Assembly (NCBI GenBank): GCA_039111535.1
Contig: JBCCIM010000005.1
Span: forward strand, 1-64,000
Reading direction: 5' to 3'
Origin: Bacteroidota bacterium
Lineage (GTDB): Bacteria > Bacteroidota > Rhodothermia > Rhodothermales > JAHQVL01
DNA: 64,000 bases
Made by a program: the position numbers and the translations under genes. Positions 45,932-54,809 of the stretch are shown here, piece after piece. Numbering within the stretch: position 1 is the first letter of the stretch; the number at the start of each line of letters is the position of its first letter. The notes below the pieces were generated by a model. It was not told the origin of the DNA. It saw nothing but the letters and a program-made list of their open reading frames with translations, and did no database searches.

Positions 45932-46768
45932 ATGGGTAAAGTCATTGCGGTTGCTAACCAAAAAGGTGGAGTAGGGAAAACAACTACAGCGATCAATCTA
46001 GCCTCGTCTTTGGCCGCAACAGAACACCCAACGTTGCTCATCGACATTGATCCACAGGCGAACTGTTCTTCCGGCGTTGGCATCGACCCCCGCACAGCCA
46101 GTGCTTCAACGTACGAGTTGCTCATCGGTGAAGTCACCACAGAAGAAGGTGCACGCCCTACTGATATGCCGTTTCTTGATATCATCCCCAGCCACATAAA
46201 CCTGGTGGGCGCTGAAATCGAGATGATTGACGTCATTGAACGGGAAAGCATCCTGAAAAAAGCAGTAGCCAGCGCACGCAAGAAGTATGACTTTATTGTC
46301 ATCGATTGCCCCCCATCACTCGGCTTGCTTACGCTAAACTCCCTGACCGCCGCAGACTCGGTACTCATCCCTGTACAGGCTGAGTATTTTGCGCTAGAAG
46401 GGCTTGGGCAACTGCTAAACACCATCAAAATTGTCCGGCAACATTTGAATCCGGAACTGGAAATTGAAGGGGTGTTGCTGACCATGTTTGACGCCCGGTT
46501 GCGGCTATCAAACCAGGTTGCTGAAGAGGTAAGGCGCTATTTTGGCGAAAAGGTATTTAATACCATCGTTCAGCGCAATGTCCGTATTTCGGAGGCACCA
46601 AGTTTCGGGAAGCCGGTATTACTTTATGATGCCGCCAGTATGGGTGCAAAAAATTACATATCACTGGCGCGTGAAATTCTGCACAGCAACAAAGCATACT
46701 TGAAAGAGAATGCAGCAGAGCTCGAAGAAGGCGCATCCCCTTCGCAGGCCAACGGGTTTGCACTCTAG
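45932..46768 (+). CDS. parA: Chromosome partitioning ATPase ParA
   Basis: Walker-type ATPase that moves ParB-parS complexes along the nucleoid. The 278-residue protein begins [22 protein letters not shown] with the deviant Walker A KGGVGKTT, then [34 protein letters not shown] and the [15 protein letters not shown] signature typical of chromosomal ParA (Soj). ATG 45932 is chosen over an upstream frame start because the family begins just before the Walker A. parB follows after 96 bp. Confidence 0.96.
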   Translation: MGKVIAVANQKGGVGKTTTAINLASSLAATEHPTLLIDIDPQANCSSGVGIDPRTASASTYELLIGEVTTEEGARPTDMPFLDIIPSHINLVGAEIEMIDVIERESILKKAVASARKKYDFIVIDCPPSLGLLTLNSLTAADSVLIPVQAEYFALEGLGQLLNTIKIVRQHLNPELEIEGVLLTMFDARLRLSNQVAEEVRRYFGEKVFNTIVQRNVRISEAPSFGKPVLLYDAASMGAKNYISLAREILHSNKAYLKENAAELEEGASPSQANGFAL

Positions 46769-46864
46769 CGACAGTGCTATAGTAAAAGCTACAATGCGCT
46801 AGCCCAGCTTTACGTTAAGCGGCATGCCCAAACAGTAACATCTCCAATATTATTAGCATCATCC

Positions 46865-47824
46865 ATGGCAAAGAAAGTTGCATTGGGCAAAGGCTTAAAG
46901 GCCCTCATCCCAACCATTGACTCAGACGAAGAAGGCCTCGAAGGAGATGACAAAGGCGGGAAGCTGTACAAGTTTCAGGATGGCCGAAAAAGCCGGCTGC
47001 AGGGTAAAGTAGCCGAAATTCAGGTTGCCAATGTGCGCCCCAATCCGTATCAGCCCCGACAGGTCTTTGAAGAAGAAGCGCTGGAAGAATTAGCGGCCTC
47101 CATCCAACAGCTTGGTATTATCCAGCCGATCACCGTGCGCACCCTGGGTGACGGGCAATTTGAACTAATCTCGGGTGAACGCCGGCTCCGCGCGTCGCGT
47201 CGCGCCGGCCTTGAAAAAATCCCTGCCTACGTCCGTGAGGCCGATACGGAAGAAATGCTCGAAATGGCCATCGTCGAGAATGTCCAGCGCGAGCAGCTCA
47301 ACCCCATTGAGGTTGCTATTGGCTACCAGCGCCTGATTGAAGAGTGCGACCTCACACAGGAGAAAATTGCAAAGAAAGTTGGCAAGAAGCGCGCAACTGT
47401 TGCTAACTTCCTCCGCCTCCTCAAGCTGCCGGCCCCTGTTCAGGCAGCCCTCCGCGATGAGTCCATTTCCATGGGCCACGCCCGCGCCCTAATTCCGGTT
47501 GATGACAAAAAAGTACAGCTGGATATTCTGACTGAGATCGAAGTATCCGGACTCTCAGTGCGCGACGTCGAACGACGTGTACGCGCCTGGCAAGATGGCG
47601 ACACGCCAGATAAACAAGGCCCCACCCTCGTTGAAAACCTCGAAACCGCTGACGCAGACCGGGACCAGTTACAGATTCGTGCTTTTGCAGATCACCTCAG
47701 GGCACAACTCAGCACCCAGGTACAAATCAAACACAAAAAAGGCGGTGAAGGCGGCAAAATTGAAATCGCCTACTACTCAAATGACGACCTCGAACGGCTC
47801 ATGGAACTGCTCGGACAGCAGTAA
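46865..47824 (+). CDS. parB: Chromosome partitioning protein ParB
   Basis: CTP-dependent clamp that loads at parS and spreads. The 319-residue protein has KVALGKGLKALIPT at the N-terminus (ParA-interacting), a ParB/Spo0J nuclease-like domain with NPYQPRQVFEEEALEELAASIQQLG, the CTP-binding GERRLRASR motif, ENVQREQLNPIEVA, and the KorB-like HTH region (LTQEKIAKKVGKKRATVANFLRLLKLP). The C-terminal dimerisation segment includes KKGGEGGKIEIAYYSNDDLERLMELL. It is in an operon with parA. Confidence 0.96.
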   Translation: MAKKVALGKGLKALIPTIDSDEEGLEGDDKGGKLYKFQDGRKSRLQGKVAEIQVANVRPNPYQPRQVFEEEALEELAASIQQLGIIQPITVRTLGDGQFELISGERRLRASRRAGLEKIPAYVREADTEEMLEMAIVENVQREQLNPIEVAIGYQRLIEECDLTQEKIAKKVGKKRATVANFLRLLKLPAPVQAALRDESISMGHARALIPVDDKKVQLDILTEIEVSGLSVRDVERRVRAWQDGDTPDKQGPTLVENLETADADRDQLQIRAFADHLRAQLSTQVQIKHKKGGEGGKIEIAYYSNDDLERLMELLGQQ

Positions 47825-47880
47825 GGGGTGAAGCCGCTGATTAGGTAACCTGCGATAGCGATGGGTATTATTAGGGCCGT

Positions 47881-47922
47881 GAGGAGTGAGGAGTGAGGAG
47901 TGAGGAGTGAGGAGTGAGGAGT
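47881..47922 (+). repeat. Heptanucleotide tandem repeat GAGGAGT, six copies
   Basis: Six perfect copies of GAGGAGT between parB and the DUF5683 gene. Its reverse complement ACTCCTC is a cyclic permutation of the CTCCTCA unit at 20911-20970, so it is the same unit in the opposite orientation. Confidence 0.97.
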
Positions 47923-48061
47923 GAATGCTTGTGTTTGGGGGGTGTTTCAACCATTTACTGCGCCTAAATACGGGCATATGGCGGCACAAAACTACGGATA
48001 AGCGTATATACCCAACCCTTAACGCTTCAGTACGCGATAGTAAAGAACGCAAATTATCTAC

Positions 48062-48688
48062 ATGCCTGCTGTCAGATCGACCGTTTTGCGCCTTGTTTGC
48101 GCGCTGTGCTTTTTGAGCATCCATCCGGCTATTGCTCGTGCGCAGTCTGCCGATTCTTTGGACACAGGTGTTACCAACGCCAGGCTACCCGTAAACCATA
48201 GCCCAAGCCGCGCCCTAAGGCGTGCACTCGTGTTGCCTGGTGGCGGCCAATTGTACAATCGACAATACTGGAAGCTACCCATTGTGTACGCAGGCCTGGG
48301 GGTGATGACGTGGCGTTCCATCCAGGCAAACCAAAACCACAAGCTCTACACACGGGCATTTCAGTACAAAGATTGGCAAGATGAGGTGGATGCCGGCAGG
48401 GCAGAAACCCACCCGTTCCCCGAATTTGAGGATGAATATGAGCAGGTGTTGATAGAGCAATGTGAGGGTACCTGCACCGCCTCAGCAAACGAACTTGAAC
48501 AAATACGAGATAATTTTAGACGGAACCGTGACCTTTCGCGGTTTGGCATCGGCTTAATATATGGTCTGTCTATTATAGACGCCTTTGTAAGTGCACATTT
48601 GCTCGATTTTGACGTGGGCGAGGACCTTACGGTCCAGTTTCTTCCCCATCCCAACGGCGCAACGGCACACCTGCGTATTGGCTTTTGA
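48062..48688 (+). CDS. DUF5683 domain envelope protein
   Basis: A 208-residue protein with a signal peptide (LVCALCFLSIHPAIARAQ) and the DUF5683 pattern SPSRALRRALVLPGGGQLYNRQYWKLPIVYAGLGVM, followed by a charged loop and LSRFGIGLIYGLSIIDAFVSAHLLDFDVGEDL. In Bacteroidota this family often lies directly after parA-parB, as here. Its function is unknown; it probably forms two or more membrane helices. Confidence 0.85.
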   Translation: MPAVRSTVLRLVCALCFLSIHPAIARAQSADSLDTGVTNARLPVNHSPSRALRRALVLPGGGQLYNRQYWKLPIVYAGLGVMTWRSIQANQNHKLYTRAFQYKDWQDEVDAGRAETHPFPEFEDEYEQVLIEQCEGTCTASANELEQIRDNFRRNRDLSRFGIGLIYGLSIIDAFVSAHLLDFDVGEDLTVQFLPHPNGATAHLRIGF

Positions 48689-48728
48689 CTCCGCTTGTAT
48701 TCAGAACTTTTGATAGTAAGCTTTGTAG

Positions 48729-50036
48729 ATGCCTGAATTTAGAACAAATAATCGCACGCTGGCTAAAACACAGCCGGCAGAAGTGACGACCCTTGTGAAG
48801 GAAGAACCCTCCCTATTTAAGAAGACGCACCGCTTCTTCGATCCCTCTGGTGATTACGCACAGGTTAAAAATGCTGACCTGTATCCGTACTTCCACCCGA
48901 TCGAACGAAACGAAGGTACGCGCGCAATCCTGGACGGCCGTGAAATCATTATGGCCGGCTCCAACAATTACCTGGGCCTCACAGCAGATCCCCGGGTAAA
49001 GGAAGCTGCTATCAAAGCCATCGAACAATACGGCACTGGTTGTACCGGCAGCCGGTTCTTGAATGGCACCCTCGACCTACACCTCGAACTCGAAGAACGC
49101 CTTGCCGCGTTTATGGGTAAAGAAGGGTGTATTCTGTACTCAACAGGATACATGACAAACCAGGGCGTGCTGCAGTCTATTGCATCAAAAGGGGATATCA
49201 TTTTTTCAGACAAGGATAACCACGCCTGTATTATTGCCGGCCAGCAAGTTAGCCTCGCTGAAACATGGCGCTACCGTCACAACGACCTGAAACACCTCAA
49301 GCTGCAACTCGAGAAAGCGGATCGAGAACGGCCAAACGCAGGCAAACTCATCGTTTCTGATGGCGTCTTCTCTATGAACGGCGTCATTGCAAAAATTCCT
49401 GAGCTGGTTGAACTGGCAGAACAGCACAATGCTGCGCTCATGCTGGACGATGCACACGCAGTAGGCGTCATCGGACCAAAAGGGGAAGGATCCGCAGCGG
49501 TCTTCGGACTCACAGAACAGGTAGACCTGATTACGGGTACCTTCTCAAAAAGCTTTACGTCGCTTGGCGGATTCTGCGTTGGCGACCGTGACGTTATCGA
49601 GTTTATCCGGCATACCAGTTCTGCGCACATTTTCAGTGCCTCCATGCCGCCGGCAAACGTAGCAACGGTATTGAAGTGCCTCGACATTCTCGAGCAAGAA
49701 CCTGAGCGCCTCGAACGCCTCTGGGAAATCTCAGATTACATGCGCGAAGGCTTCAGAAACGCAGGCTTTAACGTATGGACCAGCCAGACGCCGATTATTC
49801 CAGTTGTTGTAGGTGACCTTATGACCTGCTTCAAGTTCTGGAAAGACCTATTGGATGAAGGCGTATTTGCCAACGCAGTAGCACCACCAGCTGTCCCACA
49901 GGGTCAGTCGCTCATGCGTACCTCATATATGGCAACCCACACAAACGAAGAGCTTGACTTTATTCTCGAAGCTTTTCGTAAGGTTGGCCTCAAAAACGGC
50001 GTAATTTCCAGCAACGGTACGCCCAAAGAACTGTAA
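48729..50036 (+). CDS. spt: Serine palmitoyltransferase (alpha-oxoamine synthase)
   Basis: PLP enzyme condensing serine with an acyl-CoA to 3-ketosphinganine, the first step of sphingolipid synthesis. The 435-residue protein has the alpha-oxoamine synthase fold: GSNNYLGLTADPRVKEAA, GTGCTGSRFLNGTLDLHLELEE, DNHACIIAG (His165 stacking on PLP), LMLDDAHAVGVIG and TGTFSKSFTSLGG with the PLP Lys274. The GSRFLNGTLDLH and FSASMPPANVAT patterns are those of bacteroidetal SPT rather than BioF or KBL. It has an N-terminal extension of about 40 residues. The next gene is a likely ceramide synthase. Confidence 0.88.
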   Translation: MPEFRTNNRTLAKTQPAEVTTLVKEEPSLFKKTHRFFDPSGDYAQVKNADLYPYFHPIERNEGTRAILDGREIIMAGSNNYLGLTADPRVKEAAIKAIEQYGTGCTGSRFLNGTLDLHLELEERLAAFMGKEGCILYSTGYMTNQGVLQSIASKGDIIFSDKDNHACIIAGQQVSLAETWRYRHNDLKHLKLQLEKADRERPNAGKLIVSDGVFSMNGVIAKIPELVELAEQHNAALMLDDAHAVGVIGPKGEGSAAVFGLTEQVDLITGTFSKSFTSLGGFCVGDRDVIEFIRHTSSAHIFSASMPPANVATVLKCLDILEQEPERLERLWEISDYMREGFRNAGFNVWTSQTPIIPVVVGDLMTCFKFWKDLLDEGVFANAVAPPAVPQGQSLMRTSYMATHTNEELDFILEAFRKVGLKNGVISSNGTPKEL

Positions 50037-50116
50037 TTGCAGTTTGAAATCTTATATTTGCAGCTTTGCGGGCTATACCAGCCGGCAAAGCTGCATTCCT
50101 TTATATACAAAGATTT

Positions 50117-51277
50117 ATGTCGGTCTTAAGCCCAGCCGCTGTGTCTACACCTGTTGTAATTCGGCCGGTTACGTCCCGTGCGGACTATAAACGGTTTATC
50201 AACTACCAGTATACCTTTTATCAGGACTACCCCTACTACGTCGCCCCACTTCGCTCTGAAGTGACCAAGATCCTCAACCCCAAGAAGAATGCGTTCTTTG
50301 AGCACGGGCAGATACAGCCGTTTTTGGCCGAGGATAAAAACGGCAACATCGTAGGCCGTATCGCTGCCATCATTAATGGCATGCACCTGAAAAAGTACAA
50401 CGACCAGACGGGCTTCTTTGGCTTTTTCGAGTGTACCGAGGATTACAGTATTGCTGAGCAATTGCTCGATACCGCTGCAAATTGGCTCAAGGAGCAAGGT
50501 ATGCAGCATGTCCGCGGGCCGGCCAATCCCTCCCTGAACGAAATATCAGGCTTACTTGTCGCCGGCTTTGAGCGAGAACCCTCGTTCATGATGCCGTACA
50601 ATCCATCCTACTACATGGATTACCTGACAACCTACGGGTTTGACAGAGCCATGACGATGTGGGCCTACTACATCCACTACAAATACGCCAAGATCGACAA
50701 GCTGAAACGCGGCGTCGGCCTCTTGATGCGCCGGTATCCCGACCTGAACCTGCGCTCCCTCGACATGAAGCGCTTTGACGAAGATGCCCGGCATATCCTG
50801 GACATCTACAACGATGCCTGGGGCAACAATTGGGGCCATGTGCCGATGACTGATGCAGAATTTGCGCAGCTGGCCAAGGACCTCAAACAGATTATAGATC
50901 CGAACGTGATCTACATTCTGGAAGAAAAAGGCGTACCGATTGGCTTCTCCATTACGCTGCCCAACATCAACCTTGCATTGCGGCACGTTAAAAATGGCCG
51001 GCTCCTGCCAACAGGCCTTTTCCAACTCCTCTTCCGTGCAAAGTTTGGCGGTATTCATGATGGGCGCACCTTACTCATGGGCATCAAGCAATCTCATCAA
51101 GGCAAAGGATTTGACGCCATTCTTAACCTTGCAATAATTGAAGGCGGCCCCAAGAATGGGTATTACGGCAGCGAAATGAGCTGGGTACTCGACAGCAACA
51201 AACCAATGCTGAACGCGCTGATCGATTTTGGGGGAACTTACGAAAAAGAATACGTTATGCTCGAGAAGTCGCTCTAG
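50117..51277 (+). CDS. GNAT-fold acyltransferase, probable bacterial ceramide synthase
   Basis: A 386-residue protein of the tandem-GNAT family found in sphingolipid-producing bacteria. It shows FINYQYTFYQDYPYYVAPLRSEVTKILNPKKNAFFEHG near the start, then WLKEQGMQHVRGPANPSLNEISGLLVAGF, DIYNDAWGNNWGHVPMTDAEF and a second acyl-CoA region (LMGIKQSHQGKGFDAILNLAIIEGG). Bacterial ceramide synthase (bCerS) is a GNAT-like enzyme that N-acylates the sphingoid base. Placement 80 bp after the SPT gene on the same strand supports this, but the assignment is from context. ATG 50117 is preferred over 50066. Confidence 0.65.
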   Translation: MSVLSPAAVSTPVVIRPVTSRADYKRFINYQYTFYQDYPYYVAPLRSEVTKILNPKKNAFFEHGQIQPFLAEDKNGNIVGRIAAIINGMHLKKYNDQTGFFGFFECTEDYSIAEQLLDTAANWLKEQGMQHVRGPANPSLNEISGLLVAGFEREPSFMMPYNPSYYMDYLTTYGFDRAMTMWAYYIHYKYAKIDKLKRGVGLLMRRYPDLNLRSLDMKRFDEDARHILDIYNDAWGNNWGHVPMTDAEFAQLAKDLKQIIDPNVIYILEEKGVPIGFSITLPNINLALRHVKNGRLLPTGLFQLLFRAKFGGIHDGRTLLMGIKQSHQGKGFDAILNLAIIEGGPKNGYYGSEMSWVLDSNKPMLNALIDFGGTYEKEYVMLEKSL

Positions 51278-51331
51278 GCTACCTGCCTGTGATGACACGC
51301 ATTCCTGTATTTCTAATCTTAGCCCAATGTT

Positions 51332-52036
51332 ATGCCTGCTCGCCTGCCAGAACCAGGGTTTGTCTATTTCGACCTGGACGACACCATCCTAGACCACCGC
51401 AAAGCAGAAAAACGCGCCCTTGCTGACGTCCGTGTTCAGCATAGTGATATACTGGGTACCTTCAACAAAAAAACGATTGAAGATGTATACCACGAGGGGA
51501 ATGTAAAACTCTGGCACCAGTATGGTGCAGGTGAAATCACAAAACCGCAGCTCCAACGCAAAAGGTTTGAGTACTTGCTCGATGGCCTTGCCATCAAAGG
51601 GGTTAATCCGGATAAAATGGGGGCGTACTACATTGAGCGCTACACCCACTATTGGGATTACATTGAAGGTGCTGAGCAGGCGTTTTTCCAGATTGCAGAA
51701 AAATACCCTGTCGGCGTGTTGACCAACGGGTTTGCAAAAACACAGCATAAGAAGCTGGCACAGTTTGCTACCATGCGAGACAAGCTTGCGAGTATTGTAG
51801 TGAGCGAAGAGTTTGGCTACATGAAACCACATCCAAAACTGTTTGCTTACGCCGCTGAACAGGCTGAAACGCCACCGGAGAATATTGTATATGTGGGAGA
51901 CTCGATGCACTCAGATGTGAAAGGCGGCCAGCAGGCCGGCTGGACCGTCATCTGGTATGCCCCGCAAACAGAAGAAGCGCCAGCAAATGTGCACCACGCG
52001 CGAAACTGGGATGACGTCACCAGTTTTCTGATTTAA
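51332..52036 (+). CDS. HAD-superfamily hydrolase (YjjG-like)
   Basis: A 234-residue phosphatase with the four HAD motifs: DLDDTILD (nucleophile Asp), LTNGF (motif II Thr), the Lys in YMKPHPKLF (motif III) and VGDSMHSDVKGG (motif IV). The helical cap at about 20-95 fits the YjjG/subtype I class, which dephosphorylates nucleotides or phosphosugars. Co-orientation with the sphingolipid genes 54 bp upstream is suggestive only. A terminator follows. Confidence 0.88.
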   Translation: MPARLPEPGFVYFDLDDTILDHRKAEKRALADVRVQHSDILGTFNKKTIEDVYHEGNVKLWHQYGAGEITKPQLQRKRFEYLLDGLAIKGVNPDKMGAYYIERYTHYWDYIEGAEQAFFQIAEKYPVGVLTNGFAKTQHKKLAQFATMRDKLASIVVSEEFGYMKPHPKLFAYAAEQAETPPENIVYVGDSMHSDVKGGQQAGWTVIWYAPQTEEAPANVHHARNWDDVTSFLI

Positions 52037-52057
52037 TCAGTAATATTACAAAAAAGA

Positions 52058-52087
52058 AAAGCCGTCTCTCCCCAAAGAGACGGCTTT
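52058..52087 (+). terminator. Intrinsic terminator after the HAD hydrolase gene
   Basis: AAAGCCGTCTCT (52058-52069) pairs with AGAGACGGCTTT (52076-52087) around CCCCAA, then CAATTTTT. It closes the spt-GNAT-HAD unit. Confidence 0.9.
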
Positions 52088-52302
52088 CAATTTTTCTGCT
52101 ACCTCGGCGCGACAGCCTCCCCTGAATAGAGCATACCAACAGCATAAAGCATGCAAGCAGGGCCCGATTCATCGGGGGGGAGGGAGTGTCTCACGTGCAG
52201 GAACCATGTCCGGCACGCTGGCGATGGTATTTCGGGTTACACATCGAAGGGTGTTTACATCGCAAGAAGCTACAAAAGCAGCAAGTTGCACATAAATACT
52301 CT

Positions 52303-52813
52303 ATTTGCATCACCTTATTTGCACAGCATGAGCTGTCTGCGCAAATAACCATCTGGCGAAAAACTATCCCTAAAACCTTGCAAAAACCCGCACCATTTGC
52401 AGAACAAATCGTGCAGGCACTTCCGTGGGCCTTCACCACATAGCAAATCAGCAGCCTGTTGTACTTTTCCTCAAGTTATCCACAGTGGGATTTACCTGAT
52501 TAAACGCACAGTTCTTCTCGTGATTGCCCGACGATATAGAAAGCAGTAAGCGTTCATATATCTAAAACCAGAGAAGCCGGCAAAACTGGTAGCATGCGCA
52601 GCCGTAACTGCGGCATGGGCAAAAAACCTGCAAATCAAGCCAATTAAGGTGGATTTACCGTTTTGAGGGTTAACCTCATGTTGCCTAGAGACTCAGTCGC
52701 GTCAAGGAACAGTGCCGTTAAGCACTGTAATAATTGTACGGGGTATAACCCCACTATGCAACATTGCACTTCCACAAACAACCCACACGTTTTCCACAGG
52801 CGTTTGTGAATAA
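52303..52813. other. Candidate replication origin (oriC) in a 1-kb gene-free convergent region
   Basis: The 52037-53049 stretch has no credible gene. It contains two exact DnaA boxes (TTATCCACA at 52476-52484; TGTGAATAA at 52805-52813, which is TTATTCACA reversed), one near match TTTTCCACA (52790-52798), and six copies of ATTTGC or GCAAAT (52303, 52317, 52341, 52395, 52443, 52630). An AT-rich patch AAACAAAAACCTTTTAAAA follows the second box. parA-parB lie 5-7 kb away. dnaA is not in the window. Confidence 0.4.
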
Positions 52814-52831
52814 ACAAAAACCTTTTAAAAC

Positions 52832-52866
52832 GTAACAAGCCCGACACAAAGCGTCGGGCTTGTTAC
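52832..52866 (-). terminator. Strong hairpin terminator for the minus strand
   Basis: GTAACAAGCCCGAC (52832-52845) pairs perfectly with GTCGGGCTTGTTAC (52853-52866), loop ACAAAGC. On the minus strand it is followed by GTTTTAAAAGGTTTTTG, so it fits termination of the rhomboid transcript, about 180 bp past its stop. Confidence 0.75.
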
Positions 52867-53049
52867 TGCTCATGTACAATTTGCGACCGAGGATTTCTAT
52901 AAGCATCCAGGCAGCATGAGGTATTAGGTAGAAGAATCTACGCGAAAAGTGTGGAGATAGCAACCATCAATAACGGTATATGAGCCACTGATCACCTAAT
53001 TCCTGAGATATCAAGAACTATCAATAACGGATAAACGATTGAGACAAGC

Positions 53050-53712
53050 TTAAAATACGCTTTGCAGAAACCTCTGCACACTCCTGATAAAAATTTCGAT
53101 CGACTCCGGATCAATCAACATCGTCAACAACAGCCCCCCTATCGCACCGCCAAGGTGCGCCTCATGAGCAATTCGGCCGCCGCCCCCCTTATGAGAGCGC
53201 TTCATTGCATAGATGGACCCGGCCACGTAAAGAAACGCAAACACAATGGCCGGAATAGGAATGGCAAACATGAAGTACAGCATGGAGAAAGGCAGATAGA
53301 GACAATACGCAAATACAATCCCACTTATTGCCCCTGAAGCACCGATGGCCGAGTAGTACGGGTCATCTTTGTGGTAATACATGGTGAGGGCGTGTGCAGT
53401 AAGCTCTGAGCCAAAATACAAGACCAGAAACATCCCCATCCCGAGCCAGGGCCCAAATATATCTATAAATCGGCCTTCCAATAAAGGGCCAAAGAAGTAG
53501 AGGGTGAGCATATTAAATGCAATATGCCACAACTCCTGATGCACAAACCCAGCTGATATAAACCGGTAATATTCTTTCTTGTCGAGAATTTGCCGGGGCC
53601 TGAAGGCCAGGCGACCAACGATATTTGCGTTAACAAACATCGCATACCCAAAGATGAAAACGTTGATTACAAGTAGAATCAACGTGACGGGAGTACCTGA
53701 TAAATCAGCCAT
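53050..53712 (-). CDS. Rhomboid-family intramembrane serine protease
   Basis: A 220-residue polytopic protein with six hydrophobic segments. The catalytic Ser lies in SAIGASGAISGIVFA (GASG motif) and the catalytic His in AHEAHLGGAIGG; FNMLTLYFFGPLLEGRF and the upstream HQELWHIAFNML supply the conserved His/Asn of the active site. A glycine-rich loop (HKGGGG) precedes the last helix. It should cleave membrane-protein substrates within the bilayer; the substrate is unknown. Confidence 0.9.
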   Translation of the reverse strand: MADLSGTPVTLILLVINVFIFGYAMFVNANIVGRLAFRPRQILDKKEYYRFISAGFVHQELWHIAFNMLTLYFFGPLLEGRFIDIFGPWLGMGMFLVLYFGSELTAHALTMYYHKDDPYYSAIGASGAISGIVFAYCLYLPFSMLYFMFAIPIPAIVFAFLYVAGSIYAMKRSHKGGGGRIAHEAHLGGAIGGLLLTMLIDPESIEIFIRSVQRFLQSVF

Positions 53713-53853
53713 GCAAATTAAGAGCGTTAATACAAGACAGATAGCGTGTGTGCGGGATTACCTTGCGGCGCGTACACCAAATGGGTAGGCGCGCAGGCAA
53801 TTTACAGCGCAAGCTGCACAAAAGGAGCAAACATAAAAGGGGTGCATTGCCGG

Positions 53854-54567
53854 CTAAACCGCAGCTTCTTCAGCGGTCAGGTATGCCACCATGGATTCAA
53901 ATATCTTAACCCCTTCGCCCGTCCCCGTAAGTAATCCTTCTGCACAGCGTTCGGGGTGCGGCATCATACCGAGCACGTTGCCTTGTTCGTTGATAATGCC
54001 GGCAATGTTTCGGGCTGAGCCATTTGGATTGCCGGCAGCATTGGCTTCCCCATTGTCATCTACGTATCGAAAAACAACCTGGTTGTTTGCCTCAAGGGCG
54101 TCAAGCTCTTCTTCGCTTGCGTAATAATTGCCTTCTCCGTGGGCAATCGGGATAGTAAGCAGCGCTTTGGGTTGTAGCGAAAAGGTAAACGGCGTATCAA
54201 CGTGTTCAACGCGTAGCTTTGTCTGCTGACAGATAAAACGGAGCGAAGCATTGCGCATCAAAGCACCCGGCAGCAATCCGCTTTCACAAAGAATCTGGAA
54301 GCCATTGCAAAACCCGATCACTAACCCACCTTCATTTGCAAAACGCACAACATCCTTCATGATGGGAGAAAAGCGGGCAATAGCGCCACAGCGCAAATAG
54401 TCACCGTGTGCAAAGCCACCAGGAATGATGATCACATCTACATCTCCCACGCTGGTTTCTTTGTGCCAAATCATGCGCGCCTCTTGTGCAACTACGTCAT
54501 TGGCAACATAGAATGCGTCGTAATCTGAATTTGAGCCAGGAAAGAGCACTACACCAAATTTAATCAT
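53854..54567 (-). CDS. purQ: Phosphoribosylformylglycinamidine synthase, glutaminase subunit
   Basis: Supplies ammonia for FGAM synthase in purine synthesis. The 237-residue form from ATG 54567 begins [18 protein letters not shown], the family N-terminus; upstream in-frame codons look non-coding. It has the [22 protein letters not shown] segment, the nucleophile Cys in GFCNGFQIL, the AHGEGNYY segment and the catalytic His/Glu in [10 protein letters not shown]. purS and purL are not nearby. Confidence 0.96.
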   Translation of the reverse strand: MIKFGVVLFPGSNSDYDAFYVANDVVAQEARMIWHKETSVGDVDVIIIPGGFAHGDYLRCGAIARFSPIMKDVVRFANEGGLVIGFCNGFQILCESGLLPGALMRNASLRFICQQTKLRVEHVDTPFTFSLQPKALLTIPIAHGEGNYYASEEELDALEANNQVVFRYVDDNGEANAAGNPNGSARNIAGIINEQGNVLGMMPHPERCAEGLLTGTGEGVKIFESMVAYLTAEEAAV

Positions 54568-54809
54568 GACCTCTGGTAACTTTGGAGATTTGATGCCAGA
54601 CCACAGGATGCCTGCCGGCGTGGCCGAGCGTTGAACTTGCACATGATAAACGCCGCTAATTTACGCCACGATTTATTCGGATACCACCAGCCAGCCACGC
54701 CTTGTTTATTGTTATCTGATTCTTATTATTCATAACACCCTTCACTTCGTTGAACAAGGCGCAGCAACCCAGCATCGCACAAACACAGCACAACAAGAGG
54801 TACTCTCGC

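Noticed and set aside
52186-52443. 85-codon frame in the gap after the HAD gene
   Set aside because: Low-complexity, no recognisable domain, and it covers the repeated ATTTGC words of the candidate origin.
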